A DNA stretch of 64,000 nucleotides. It comes from Knufia peltigerae. Its lineage: Eukaryota; Ascomycota; Eurotiomycetes; Chaetothyriales; Trichomeriaceae. Location: contig JAPDRN010000001.1 of NCBI GenBank assembly GCA_030247855.1, positions 372,001 to 436,000 of the forward strand, written 5' to 3'. This document shows, piece after piece, positions 11,048 to 22,506 of the stretch. A model generated the notes under the pieces. That model did not search any database. It was not told the DNA's origin and saw only the letters and a program-made list of their open reading frames with translations. Within the stretch, counting starts at the first letter, position 1; the number at the start of each line of letters is the position of its first letter. A program made the position numbers and the translations under genes.

Positions 11048-11755
11048 GTTGGACGAGAGGTTGAAAAGAAAGGCAATTCGACGTCAAGGCAGAATGTAAA
11101 ATCTAGACGAAGGACGAGGAAGAGGAGAAGGAGGAATTTGAGGAGAGATGGCCGTACAAAGGCGTCAAAAGAAAGTACCGAGTATGTGTACTGGACTTTT
11201 TTTCTGGGATATGAATTCGCAGTCGAACGATTCGCTACCGCAGAGACAAAAAATGTTTCTCTTCTAGCGGAGTGAGAGCCGGCAAACTTGCCCAGTAGAG
11301 AAATTTCTTGCTTATCGCTTATCGGGGTTTTGAGACCACCGAGGAATCCTTACTCCGTCTTCACGGACTCCATGTCTCTTTACTACGAGGGACTAGAAAC
11401 ACCCGTACTTCCATTTGGAAGTTCGACTACCTGACTAAGTCGTGTTACTCCTTCTCTCAGGCATGCCGCGTGAGGAATCTTTGTCTCTCAAAATGGCGGC
11501 AAGGGTCAAGAGCTGAGTGTCAAATAACCCTCCGAGAGGCTTGAGTATCTAGGGAGAAAGCCTGGAGTTCACTCTCTACTTCGGATATCCCCATGTTTGA
11601 TTACCCCGTATGTGAAATGAACATTGGACAAAGATCATCGATGACACTGTGCATCTGATACTTGGCAAGCTGGAGGCTCTTGAGACGGATTTCCAAGTAC
11701 CCAGGCAGACAAGACCTCTTCATCTTGTCAGCCTGGCAAGAATACTCTATACCAA
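11048..11755. other. Divergent intergenic region of MAK16 and the GST-like gene
   Basis: About 0.7 kb. The MAK16-proximal part is rich in GA on the plus strand (CT on the MAK16 strand), typical of a 5' leader. No gene is supported; open frames here are short and lack protein character. Confidence 0.5.
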
Positions 11756-12667
11756 ATGCCACCATTCACTCGTCTATTCGGCAAACTCACACGTCCACCA
11801 CGTGTCCATTTCTTCGACATCAAATCTCTAGTCGGACCGTTCTCACCCAACACCCTCCGGACCCGCCTGTCCCTGAACTACAAGCGCATCGACTACACAG
11901 AGTCTGCCATCTCCTATGCCGACATCAAGGCCCTCTATGCAGACCTAGGTTTGCCCGCCACCCAGAACCGTGGCCAGACACAATCTTCACCGAAGTACAC
12001 ACTTCCCGTGATCCTCATCGAGACCGTTCCTGAAAACCATGAGTCCCTTCAAACCACAGGTAGTTTCCTGCTCAATCTGGCCTTACAAGGAAAGCTCGAC
12101 TATGAAGCGTCAAGGGCTGTCTGCGGGACGCTCCCCATCGCGCGGGCGCTAGACACTTGTTTCCCCCCGCCCAATTGGAAGGTCTTGTTCCCCTTCCAAC
12201 AGAGTGACAAGCAAACTGAAGAGGTGCAGCGGTGCATCACTCGTGCCGTGGGGGTTGCGAGGAGGCTGATTTTGCCTCGAGTTCCCAAAGTTTTGGACGA
12301 ACGCGGGAGGAAATACTTTGTCGACACAAGGACCACGTGGTTCGGAGTCGAGGCCTTGGATGAGCTTGGACCCAAGTCGGAAACAGAGGCGACACAATTG
12401 TGGGTAGAAATGACCCGGGAGTTGGAGTCGATCACGAACATGTTGTCTAAAGGTAAAGGAGGAGGTCCATTCATAAACGGTGATGTGCCGAGTTATCCAG
12501 ATTTCATCGTCGTGGCATTCCTCGCTTGGTTCCAACGTGTTGACGAGCAGGCTTCGGAGAGATTACTTGAGTTTGGGAACGGAGAGTTGCAGAGACTTTG
12601 GCATGCATGTAAACCCTGGTTGAGTGGACAAGGTGAGGTGATTGAATGGGATGTTGAGTCATCATGA
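11756..12667 (+). CDS. Glutathione S-transferase-like protein (UstS-like)
   Basis: Single-exon gene, 303 residues. The N-terminal thioredoxin-like domain shows the pattern of fungal GST-like proteins (FSPNTLRTRLSLNYKRIDY, then YADIKALYADLGL and YTLPVILIE), and the C-terminal helical part has FINGDVPSYPDFIVVAFLAWFQR. Such proteins are often found in detoxification or secondary metabolism; the Aspergillus UstS-like group is one example. Catalytic Ser/Cys is not obvious, so activity is uncertain. It is convergent with the F-box gene, whose stop lies 149 bp away. Confidence 0.85.
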   Translation: MPPFTRLFGKLTRPPRVHFFDIKSLVGPFSPNTLRTRLSLNYKRIDYTESAISYADIKALYADLGLPATQNRGQTQSSPKYTLPVILIETVPENHESLQTTGSFLLNLALQGKLDYEASRAVCGTLPIARALDTCFPPPNWKVLFPFQQSDKQTEEVQRCITRAVGVARRLILPRVPKVLDERGRKYFVDTRTTWFGVEALDELGPKSETEATQLWVEMTRELESITNMLSKGKGGGPFINGDVPSYPDFIVVAFLAWFQRVDEQASERLLEFGNGELQRLWHACKPWLSGQGEVIEWDVESS

Positions 12668-12815
12668 AGGTACCATCTGTGTTATGGGCTTTTTTTGTTC
12701 AAGTGTAACCAAGTCACAAACTAGTCGACGGCGGTCTAGTCGTGCACTGAATATGTTGAACAGATCGTGAGCTTCCATGTAGATGTACAGGAAGTACTGT
12801 ATCTTTCAATCAAGG

Positions 12816-14156
12816 TCAGCTTGACGATCCCCAATTCGGTAGTGGCTGTGTGGCTGGTTGCTTTTGAGCCTGAACCCGAACCTGATACGAAGAAAATCGA
12901 GCAACGAGCCAGGCCAAATCGTTCTCGTGTGGCTTCGGCCACTTGGAGTAATAATGCCATCTCTGGCTTTCCTTGTCCCATTTTCTGTTGGGCACAAACG
13001 CCTCGACGTTGTAATAGTTGTCCCGCATGTAGATGGGCTGGTACGACGGCGGACCGCTCCTTTCCAGATACTCATCCGTTCCCGTCTCGGCTTCGTCGTC
13101 CGTGAGATGGTACAGTCGCGGCTTTGGTGTGGTGGTCTTCTCGCCCTTCTTTCGCCACCTCGCGGACCGGACGATGGTGCGCGTGGTCACGTTGAGGTGG
13201 GTCTGTAGGATTCGTGCGTGCGCCAGCGGACTGTGGACGGCTCTGACCACGATATCGGCATTGCAGGAGAGGAGCTTGGTGTTCCATTCGGGATTCTTGC
13301 CTCGAGGGATGATGGGCAAAGGTTCTCTGTTTTCAAAGTTGCGCTGCCAGTGGGCGAGATCCAGGACGATGTTGAGGTTGTTCCAAGCCAAGAGACAACT
13401 CATGCACGTGCATATGATCTCCGGGTCGACCTGTTTGATGTGTTGGTACGGGTTTCGGTGGATCTTGATTCGGTCCTGCCACTGAGGGCTGAGGAGGACA
13501 GGGCGTGCCGTTGGGGGGACGTGTTCCAACAACACGGGCAAAGGAAAACACTGTCTCAGCACCCAGTAGCGTCGGGCCATGATGGGCTCGGCGATCGACC
13601 TCTCGTTTTCGAGGATGAAGTCGCGCATGAAACGGTTCAGTCGGGCCAGACCAAAAACGTCGCTCGGGCGGAGGAAACCCAAAATGAGCGACAGGATCTC
13701 CGGAGGGAAATCGAGAAAGGACTGGATGTGCGAGTGGACTTTGGTGCGCGATTGTTTCTTTTCTTGCTTCTTCTGCAAACGTGCCGTCTTCTTCGAGTTC
13801 AGGGTGAGGGCCTCCGTGGTGTCTATGAGCAGTTCCTCGTCGGCTGAGCCACCTTTCCTCCTGAGTATCGCCTTCTTCTCTCGTTTCGAGAGAGGAAAGT
13901 TTGACTTGGTGACCTCATCTTCCATATACGCTTGTTGTGATGATTCATACGAAGCTATCGACTCGTCATCTTCAGTTGGTCTTTCCCTCCGGTGCAAAAC
14001 TACATTCTTCAAACTAGATGTAGTGCTAAGAACCGGCGACGACGACGTTTGTTGATTAATTTCGTTCCGCTGTGGTTGTGTACCATCTTGACTGGGCGGT
14101 ACCGACCCTGCTTTCGACTCGTCCGAAGCCGAAATGACAGATTCGGAGTCGGTCAT
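12816..14156 (-). CDS. F-box domain protein
   Basis: Single-exon gene of 446 residues. A serine- and charge-rich N-terminal 140 residues leads to an F-box at about residues 146-190 (FPPEILSLILGFLRPSDVFG, then LARLNRFMRDFI), which would bind Skp1 in an SCF ubiquitin ligase. The remainder (NIVLDLAHWQ, RDNYYNVEAFVPNRKWD, WHYYSKWPKPH) is conserved-looking but has no domain I can name. The target is unknown. The ATG at 14156 is the first in the frame. Confidence 0.85.
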   Translation of the reverse strand: MTDSESVISASDESKAGSVPPSQDGTQPQRNEINQQTSSSPVLSTTSSLKNVVLHRRERPTEDDESIASYESSQQAYMEDEVTKSNFPLSKREKKAILRRKGGSADEELLIDTTEALTLNSKKTARLQKKQEKKQSRTKVHSHIQSFLDFPPEILSLILGFLRPSDVFGLARLNRFMRDFILENERSIAEPIMARRYWVLRQCFPLPVLLEHVPPTARPVLLSPQWQDRIKIHRNPYQHIKQVDPEIICTCMSCLLAWNNLNIVLDLAHWQRNFENREPLPIIPRGKNPEWNTKLLSCNADIVVRAVHSPLAHARILQTHLNVTTRTIVRSARWRKKGEKTTTPKPRLYHLTDDEAETGTDEYLERSGPPSYQPIYMRDNYYNVEAFVPNRKWDKESQRWHYYSKWPKPHENDLAWLVARFSSYQVRVQAQKQPATQPLPNWGSSS

Positions 14157-14513
14157 GGTCTATCATCGAGCAATCAGGATAATGAATTTAACTTCCATCA
14201 TTGTCGGTACCAAACAATAGGCAACCACAATGTATGGTTAGAAAATTCCATGAGATGAAGTGACAAGGCATCATATCTTCGCTGACTAATACTATGACGT
14301 CCAGGCTGCCGACGAGGCTATGTCTACTCGCAGCAAACGAGGCTGACACTTGTGGATAGAAAGACTATCCACATTCACATTGTCAATTTAAATACTAGAG
14401 TATTGATATTCTGTATGTCCAAAGTTTGTATTGAATAAACTGTGCAATTTGTGGCTATGAAACTCTCATCTCATCTCAATGCTGTCCGTCTGACGAGAAC
14501 CCAAGACACCTCT
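14157..14513. other. Intergenic region between the F-box gene and the hydrolase
   Basis: About 0.36 kb, promoter side of the F-box gene and 3' side of the alpha/beta hydrolase. AT-rich stretch near 14380-14450. Nothing else supported. Confidence 0.5.
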
Positions 14514-15560
14514 TCAATCCTCGACCAACCACTTCTTCAAGAACTCGGTCTGGGTCCCTGCGTTTCGCTCGAAGTACGGGCCAGAGTAAGCTTCAAAATG
14601 TCCACACGGCAAGAGCTGCAGTTGTTTGGGTTCTCTGGCGCGAGCGAATGCGCCTAACGCCAAATCAGCCGGGGTAAGGACATCACCACGTGCGATAGTC
14701 ATGAGTAGGGGCGTCGGTGAGATCTTGTCGATAAGTTGCTGTGGTTCATAGGCCCTAAAGAGCTCAACACTGCATAGCCCGTCAGTACTATCGTGCGTAA
14801 ATGGTTGCAGAAAAGAAGTACCTACGTCTTCATGGTCACAGTATTTTTCCAGTTGCACTTCTTCTCCCAGGCAGAGAAGAATTCGTAGCTGTCAGGTGTA
14901 GGCAGGGCAGATGGCTTGAGTGGGTCAGCATCAACCACAGGCACCATTATCGGTTCTTTGCCTTCTGCTCTCGCTTGTCGATCTGGATTTTCATGGTCGG
15001 TCAGTTTCCGTGAGGATGGAGGAGCAGATGGATGGTCCAGGGTATATTAGCTCACCTGCTGCAAAGGCCGCATTGAATCCGACCTCAAAGTCCCCTCGCA
15101 CGAGGCGTTTAAAGTTATCCCAACCACTCACGCAGGGCGCCTGACTGAGGACGGCCTTCACCCTTCGATCCGCGGCGCCAACATAAAGAACGTGGCCACC
15201 ACTGTAAGACGATCCCCAGATGCCAATCTTGTCCGCATTGACCTCGGGCCTCGAGGCTGCGTACGTGATGGCATCCGACATGTCGCTGCATTGGGTCATG
15301 GGAACGATCTCGCTCCGTGGTTCACCCTCGGCGGCATCGCTGTCACCAAATCCACGGTTATCATAAACCAGGCAATGGATCGGAAGTTTTGAGATGAAAT
15401 GTTCAGCGAAGGTGTTGAGGTCCATCTCCTTCAGGGCTGAGAAGCCATGGGACATGACCAGACATGGAGATTTGGGCGAAGTCGCGAGCTCACTGCTGTA
15501 GAACCATCCTCTCAAGGTGACCCTATCCGAGGTCTTGAATTCGATGTCTTCTCTTCCCAT
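14514..15560 (-). CDS. Alpha/beta hydrolase
   Basis: Exons 15560-15056, 14982-14826 and 14769-14514 give 305 residues. The fold is clear: oxyanion-hole region LVMSHGFSALKEMD, strand VYDNRGFGDSD, the nucleophile elbow GIWGSSYSGGHVL (G-x-S-x-G), a late Asp in MTIARGDVLTPADL, and the catalytic His in LPCGHFEAY. It resembles fungal DLH/X-Pro-dipeptidyl-like hydrolases of the type found in catabolic clusters. Substrate unknown. Both introns are needed to join the core to the cap (DSYEFFSAWEKK) and to the His-containing end. It is likely a soluble enzyme, as there is no signal peptide. Confidence 0.9.
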
Positions 15561-16066
15561 TATCTCGGTCGTGTGATTTGAGTGTAGGTTATGAATATAT
15601 ATAGATATGTACAGAGTAATCTGTTTGAACTTGATGTTGTGTGAGAGGTAGAAAGGGGGAAAATGGCAATGTCACACACAAGAAAAAGAAGACTGCACGG
15701 GCAAGATAGATGTAAAGGACAAGAACTCAAAAAATGCGGATCTAACTGGTGTCAGTGGTCTGAGTAGTTTGAAGAACGACAGCTGGACGGATCCCATGGC
15801 TGCGAACAAGACGGGAGGGTCTAGCAGGCATTTTATGGATAATTGAGTCGAGCAGCTCTGGCCATGGTGGTGAGGAGTTGTCGAGCTGTTCGACTCGCTT
15901 ACAGGGAAGCAGGTGGTCTTAGTGGTAAGTTGTAAGTGGTAAGGGTAATGAAAACTATGGATCGAGGGATGACGAAGGGACGAGGAGCTCCGGAGTAAGA
16001 GAGATAGATCGCTTCACAATGGCTTATTACGGACTACACTAACTACTACCTACCTAGTAAGTAGGG

Positions 16067-16082
16067 TACTCCGTACTCCGTA
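16067..16082. repeat. Overlapping pair of TACTCCGTA words
   Basis: TACTCCGTA at 16067-16075 and again at 16074-16082, sharing two bases. This is the reverse complement of TACGGAGTA, the word recurring across the window. Confidence 0.6.
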
Positions 16083-16125
16083 TACAATGAGGTATTACAA
16101 CCCGAAACCCCGCAGTGCGGGAGCG

Positions 16126-16167
16126 CTTCAGGCTTCAGGCTTCAGGCTTGAGGCTCGAGGCTTGGGG
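16126..16167. repeat. Tandem 7-bp repeat, CTTCAGG type, six units
   Basis: Three exact CTTCAGG units are followed by CTTGAGG, CTCGAGG and CTTGGGG. It is a short diverging minisatellite in a non-coding stretch. Confidence 0.75.
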
Positions 16168-17891
16168 CGTCAGTACCCTCAAGAGCTTCACCACCATTGC
16201 CCTCCGAGCATCGATCCATATCCTCACTACTCCTCGCAATTCTCAATCATTGGGATCTAAGAGTAAAGAACAGACCTAATAAGTGAACACAAAACTACGG
16301 CCCTGATGATAAGTAACATGAATGATATCTGTATCCAGCTTTGGCCTTGCAAGAAATAGTTTAGTAGCTACTGCGTCTTGGTGCTCACAAGCGGAACCGC
16401 GCGAAGGTGTCTTTCAGGGTAGGTAAAATATTGATAATGTTTGATACTAGCTACTGTACGAAGTAATGCAGACTACGAGTACTCCATGCTCAATAGGTGA
16501 CTATCGGATTAAGGCTAGGTACCTGGGTAGGTATTTTGTTAGTTCTTCAGCCTTCGTACATACACTACAGTCATGGCCCCCAATACCACCTGTACTTCCC
16601 TAGGTCTAGGTAGGCACCTAGGTACCGGGGTACTGTAAAGACTAGGTACAGTGGTGTAAACCCGAGAAGCGATCATGGCGAGGGGCTGCAATATCCGCCT
16701 AGGTAAATGGGTCTTTACCTATACCAGTAGGTGGTCCCCCTTTAAATGCCGAGCAACTATGCACTTGCTTATCGATAGTCCACCAACGACGCTCCTTTCG
16801 TCAAGATCGGTACCGCTCTCTCTCTCATTCTCACACGGAACCATCTTATTTAGATTGTGTAATTGGACGTCGACTGACGCGAGCGGTGGCTCTTTTCTTA
16901 CCAGCATTCTTCAGACCATACAATGCGGACGTACGAACCATGGAATCAATGGGGCAGACTTGCATAGCACCACTGCACCGGTACCGCTCAACCCTTGGAA
17001 AGGGGAAACAACAACCTTCTAAAGATGCCCACGTTTCATTTTTACAGATTTGAACCTCGGTGGGTGACAAGACATGATTCGATTCGAGAAGACCCCTACT
17101 GGTAGTTAGCTAATCCACCCAAAAACTGCCTGGTGGACTTTTGTCGGCCTAACCCAGGCTCATCATGCCCACATACCAGTTGTTTACAGTGGGCTGCGCT
17201 GCGCTGTAAGCTGCTGCCATCGAACAAAGGACAAACCCAGCAATGTGCCTGAAATTTGGTAAAAGGAATCAATGACATTCTTTTGGTCAGCAAATCTAGT
17301 TGACCCTTTTGGTTGCTGTTACTGGCAGTCGACCACATACTGCTCCAACCAAAATCAAAGCGGAAAGATTCATCAATCACCCTCGAATCATCCCAGCCCG
17401 TCATTGCCTTTGTCCCAACAGCTTTCAACCCCCCGAGGTCCTGCCTCATCTTCCCATGATGTCCTGTGATTCCTCCTCTTTCTAGGGGAAAGATGAGCGT
17501 TGCTCCTTCAAGAAAGCCTGCTGCTCCTCTCAAGTACCCTCCCATCCATATCCATCCACCTGCCCGACGTTGGCAACGACGAATTCCTGACAACCAACCT
17601 CCTCTTTCGCTACAAGCTTTCTTCAGTCTTGTCCTCGCTATCCTACACCCCCTTCCCGGTTCTGCACCTTCCCGATCTTGGCAATGACACCGTCCTCATG
17701 GAACTCCTCCTGCCTGCAGAAAGAGTCCGTCATCTCCAACCTGCCCCCATCGAGAGTCCCTGCATCTACCTGCCCGTGCCTGAGGCGGGACTGACTATTA
17801 CCTGGTGAGCATTCTTTTAGCTCAACTCAGGTGGTCCTCCATAAACCCGGTTGATCCTCGTTTCTCACGAGGAGTGGACTAATATTGTCCA

Positions 17892-18686
17892 TTAGTCGAG
17901 GTCCATTGGATCGCCATAGTCAAAGTCCTCTGCGCCCACGGAGTGCGTTGGAAGCAACTCCAATGGGTCATCGATATCCATAGGCGTTGCCCATCCCCGA
18001 CAATAGGCACACCTCTCATCCTCAGACACGGCCTCCGGTTCTGGGTACCGGAGTGGTGGCCATTGAAACGGCCGACCTTCCTTGATCGCCTCTTGGCGTC
18101 TCAAGTGGTCTGTTGCGCCCCAGGACGTCGTCCTTGGGGTTGGTCGAAAGCAGGGACAAGCCCAGACGGAGTCCCCACCCTGAAGCCCTGTAGAGTAGTA
18201 TATCTCCGGGCGCCCAAATGGGCAAGGGCTGGTTGGTGGCGAGACAGCTGCTGCTGCCTCCTTTCCTGGTTCAATTCTGTGAACCCGCTCTTTCTGTGCA
18301 CACACGACCGCTTGGAATGCCTCGAGGCAACGCTCCAAGTCCAGGCGTGGGGATTGTCTGGTTGTCTTTTTGAAGGCCGGGATCTGCAAATGCGTCAACC
18401 ACGATGTTCCGCTGAAATGAAGGAAGACACAAGGACAAGTGTCCATGGTGTTTCATCAATCATTTTGACAGAGGCGAGGGTCGGGATTTGAACTTACTGG
18501 GGAGTTGGAGAGGGGGACGCGGTGGAATGATGACTTGGCGGCGGCAGCCACCTTCTTCATAATCTTGCCATCCCATTTTGGTGATGGCGGAGCACGAAAT
18601 GGCTTTGAAATGCCATGGCTGATTCGGCTCGTGAAGGTCGCGCCCTTGGTCTGGGCCGAAATGCGGAAAACCTGGCTGGTCTTCAT
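17892..18686 (-). CDS. Hypothetical protein with acidic DPMDLD tail
   Basis: Not recognised. Exons 18686-18498 and 18383-17892 give 226 residues; the intron is GTAAGT..TTGCAG and both exons stay open in a consistent frame, which supports a real gene. The N-terminal 60 residues are basic and Ser-rich (KIMKKVAAAAKSSFHRV) and could be a mitochondrial presequence, since they begin MKTSQVFRISAQTKG. The middle has Cys pairs (CPCFRPTP, CAYCRGW) that might bind a metal. The tail repeats an acidic theme: PMDIDDPLELL and later DPMDLD at the very end. An alternative acceptor at 18410 gives a frame that stops sooner and was not chosen. Confidence 0.55.
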
Positions 18687-20179
18687 TTTGGAGGTAAGTT
18701 TGTTATCGGAGGGAAAGGGAAGATCGAAGAGCAGAGGAAATAGAGGAAAGAAACGCTTTGGGCAAGTTGACGAGATGTTTGTAGCAAGCGAAGCGTGTCT
18801 TTCGAACGTGGAAATGGAAAAGAGGAAGTGGAAGTGGAAGAGAAGTTGAGAAGGACGTGGCAGAAGCCTGGTGCAGTCGACGCAGTGAATTGAAGAGTGC
18901 AGGCATTGTTGTTGATACTGCAGAGATTTCACAGACTCCGTACTTTCATTCACTGTGTCGCCCTCGATCACTGCCTCTCAGAGTGATCCTTTCAGAGGGG
19001 TGACGTGTGAAAAGATCAATATCCACATCAAAGACAATGCTCTTCAATAAACGCTGATGAAAGTTGTGTCCTTTGATCGAAGTGAGCTCAGGCAGTGCCT
19101 CAGTGACAACGATCGAAGCCTGAACTCCCTCGATCCCATCAGGCCACGGGTGCGGTGAATTATCCAGACGGTATCAAGGATGAGAGCCTCAGAGAGCGTC
19201 ATCTTTTGACCGTTCAATATCGAAAGTGCTCCCGTTCAACAGCAACAATCCCGAACGCGTCAATAGGCCCGTGAGTTGCTGCACCACCAGCATCTTTATC
19301 GACCGCTGGCTTTTCCTTCAAACGCGCCTTCAGAGTCTGCGCTCCAGGGGCTTCTTGGTTGTGGTCTTGCTGTAAAAACTGATGGCGCGTCGTTAGGTTC
19401 TTGTTCTTCTTGACCATGGGGCTCATCTTGTCATCTGCCGTAGCTCACAGATGCTTGGTTCGAAGTTCTGCGCCCCAGCCAGTGAAGGAGACGCGACGCT
19501 CTCTGCTCAAGATCAGGTCGCCGATAGCTTTGACAGATAGCAAGTGCATGTCGAGTCCAAACGGTCCGAGTTTTCAACTTACACCGGCGACGAGATTCGT
19601 TTTGACTGGATAACAATACCGCTTCCCAGGTAAGACAAAAAACCCCCAAGAGTCTTCTCCCATTCTTTGTATTGCTCCAAGTCCATGGTCAAGATAACTC
19701 CTACGGCACGGCCTGGCCTTTGGGCGGGCATTTACCAGCCATGATGCGACCGAAGCGACCCCTACCTGCTGGGTTTGCTACTCCCAAAGGAATATCGTTC
19801 AGATTGAGTCATGGTGACTCACGCGCGCCGAGAGAAATATTCGTCCACAGCGCCATACTCCCAACCTTACACTGGAATCCTCGAAATTCACCAACCTCAG
19901 AGAAGGGGAATCCATCGCCGTCGACTGCCGGAAAGAGAAGATCTGAGAATGATGAGTTCCGAGATAAAGACAATCGAGTTCCGAATTTCTCCAGCGGAGA
20001 AGGGCGCTCGCTCATAAACTGCCACAGAATGAATGCCAGCTCCGAGGCCAAACTCCACTCATGGAATGACCAAATATTCACATATATATATAAATATGGC
20101 GAATTGCGGTATCGGTTGGCAATTTTCGTTTGCGACTGATAGATATCATTGACCTGAAAATCTCAACAGCAGATTCGCA
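18687..20179. other. Intergenic region upstream of the amine oxidase
   Basis: About 1.5 kb. A TATA-like stretch lies at 20081-20096. Minus-strand fragments at about 19690-19590 (starting MDLEQYKEWEKTLGG) and 19426-19214 (ending AFGIVAVEREHFRY) look somewhat protein-like but I could not join them with good splice sites. Plus-strand open frame 19672-20139 is not convincing. Confidence 0.45.
20081..20096 (+). promoter_or_regulatory. TATA-like element before the amine oxidase gene
   Basis: CATATATATATAAATA lies about 90 bp upstream of the ATG at 20180 on the coding strand. The position fits a core promoter. Confidence 0.4.
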
Positions 20180-21662
20180 ATGTACGACGCCATCGTGGTA
20201 GGGGCAGGTCTTGCTGGCCTACAAGCCGCACTGACGCTGCAGCGTGAGGGACTCAAGTACCTTGTCCTCGAGGCACGAGACAGGGTCGGTGGCAAGACGT
20301 TGACGCTCAAGGACAGCAATGGTAAGATCAAGTCCGATCTAGGGGCCGCCTGGATCAATGATACAAATCAAAGTCGAATGTGGGAGCTGGCACAGGAGCT
20401 CGGGTTGCACACGTATACTCAAAACACCACGGGAAACGTTGTGGTGCAGGACTTGGACGGGACCCTGATCGAATTTCCATACGGTGAAGTGCCTCAGGTA
20501 AGTTGTCAATGAGTCCTAGTGTGAGAGACTGTCTCAGGGTCTGACCAAGATTCAATAGTATCCATCCAAACAAGACACGGAATCATGCATTGCTATCCGA
20601 GACCTGGTCGAGAAACTCTCCACCAGCACATCGCCGTCAATCTTCACAGCAGGGCCGCAGCGCAAACATCTCGACTCGATCTCATTCGAGACATACCTAC
20701 GCGAGTCAAAGGTGACCGACAAAGCTTTTGCCACCGCCCAGGTCTGGACGCATGCCATGCTCGGAGTCGATCCTTCAGACGTGTCGGCGTTGTGTTTCAT
20801 CGAATACTGTGCAGCCGGCGGAGGGCTCATGACCATGCGATCCGACTGCAAGGATGGTGGTCAGTACTTGCGAATTCGGGAAGGGACGCAGGCCTTTTGC
20901 AACGGCATGGCATCGAAGCTGAAGCCCGGTTCACTGAAATTGAACAGCCCGGTCGTCGGCATCGAACAGAAATCAAATGGCGTGGTCTCCGTGTCCGCGA
21001 AAGCGCCACAAGCTCAAACTTATCAAGCCCGGAAAGTGATCGTCTCCGTCCCGACACCTGTTTACAAGACGATAAAGTTCTCCCCGCCGCTTCCCACGGC
21101 CAAAACCGCCGTGCTCAACCAGACGCGGTACGGCTTCTACACGAAATACATCATCAGCTTCTCGAAGCCGTTCTGGGCGGAGAGAGGCCTCTGTGGCCTG
21201 GCACAATCGTTCACGGGCCCGGTCTCGGTTTTCCGAGACACCAGCATCGGTGACGACAGTCATTGCCTGACGTGTTTCATCGGCGGGAAGTTTGGGCGGA
21301 GGTGGGCCGCGCTAGACGAAGCGACCAAGAAGTCGACGGTGTTGCGACAGATCAGCCAGATGCTCGCGGGCGGAGAAGACGTGACTCCATACTTCAAGGA
21401 AGTGTACGAGTCGCCCTGGATGGGCGAAGAGTATGCCGGTTGGGGCTGCCCCTGTCCGTCAATGCCGCCCGGAGTGCTGGGTGACGGCTGGGAGGCCCTC
21501 TGTGCGCCAGCCGGCAATCTTCATTTCGTCGGCACAGAGTTCAGTACCTACTGGCGAGGGTACATGGAAGGGGCGGTCCGGAGTGGTGAGAATGGCGCTT
21601 TGGAGATCATCAAGGGGCTCAAGGACGATGGCAAGGAGAGTGGTCTGCGTGCAAAGTTATAG
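20180..21662 (+). CDS. Flavin-containing amine oxidase
   Basis: Oxidises a primary or secondary amine to an aldehyde, ammonia and H2O2 using FAD. Exons 20180-20497 and 20559-21662 give 473 residues. The N-terminal dinucleotide-binding motif VVGAGLAGLQAAL is at residues 6-18, followed by VLEARDRVGGKT, and the C-terminal FAD-binding segment is FVGTEFSTYWRGYMEGAVRSG. The region before it reads EEYAGWGCPCPSMPPGVL where monoamine oxidases have the SGGCY segment that attaches FAD; a Cys is present, so covalent flavin is possible but not proven. The intron is GTAAGT..AATAG and the join keeps the frame (GEVPQ then YPSKQD). No peroxisomal signal is obvious: the protein ends GLRAKL, which is a possible weak PTS1-like end (AKL), suggesting peroxisomes. 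Confidence 0.9.
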
Positions 21663-22506
21663 ACGATAACGATCTGATCTGATTGCTTTCTTGTTACGAT
21701 TGCCAAAAAAATCTTCTAGAAAGTAGACACAAACAAGCACTCGTTTTTCCTTTCTTTCTTTTCTTAGGTCAACCTAGTCCCTCGCCCGCGTTACCCCGGC
21801 CAGCGTTGTAGAACAATCAGCGTCATACAGAAAGGCATTGTCAATTTACCTTGACGACATAGGTTGATATCCCAAATCTTGGTAATGATTCGGAGCCATC
21901 AATATCTTCTTATAGCCATGGCCAAAAGTGAAGCGCGATGTGTACAACGTTAAGTTCATTCTGGGATCGTCAATGATACTATCTGATTGCCAAGTTCGAA
22001 GCAGGTCACGCGATAAGATAAGATTTGATGCGATATCGGCTGCAGGAATCACTTGACAACGCTTCTCACATGAGACAGACAACCTTCACCCCCGAGCTCT
22101 CGCTGCCTGCGGATTGAAACCTATCTGTGCCGTTGCTCACCGTGAGACTTGTAGCACCTTGATGAGCACAGGATTCAAGACAGACCGCGTTTTGTTGGCC
22201 AACACATCCGGCCGATTGTTTCCCATCAAAACGACAAGTCCTCGGTCGAATCACAAACCCTACCACCAGATCTCTTTGGCCACAGAACAACCCGGGGAAA
22301 ACACTGGCAGCAGACCTAAAGATAGCCATTGCCCATTTTTGCGAACGCAACGTACTACCACGACGATTTTGAAGTGCAAACACAGCACAGAGAAGGCATA
22401 CGTTCGACTTGGATTGTAAAGAGCTTGGATTTCTAACACCACCTCATACTTTCCTCCAATCCACAAGAATCAACGGATATCCAAGTCTTCAGTGACCCTA
22501 CTCAAG
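21663..22506. other. Intergenic region upstream of the CREG-like gene
   Basis: About 0.8 kb between two plus-strand genes. T-rich 3' region after the amine oxidase at 21690-21770. No supported gene or repeat. Confidence 0.5.

Larger units (their letters stand above)
15561..17891. other. Gene-poor stretch rich in short repeats
   Basis: About 2.3 kb without a convincing gene. Contents: two overlapping TACTCCGTA words (16067-16082), six tandem 7-bp units (16126-16167), and many CTAGGTA/TACCTAGG motifs between 16040 and 16700. An open frame at 17497-17808 has no ATG but encodes two similar stretches, HLPDVGNDEFL and HLPDLGNDTVL; it may be an exon of an unrecognised gene or a remnant. An open frame at 16675-17022 has no protein character that I can recognise. 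Confidence 0.5.

Noticed and set aside
16675..17022. 115-residue plus-strand frame
   Set aside because: No motif; lies among repeated CTAGGTA words.
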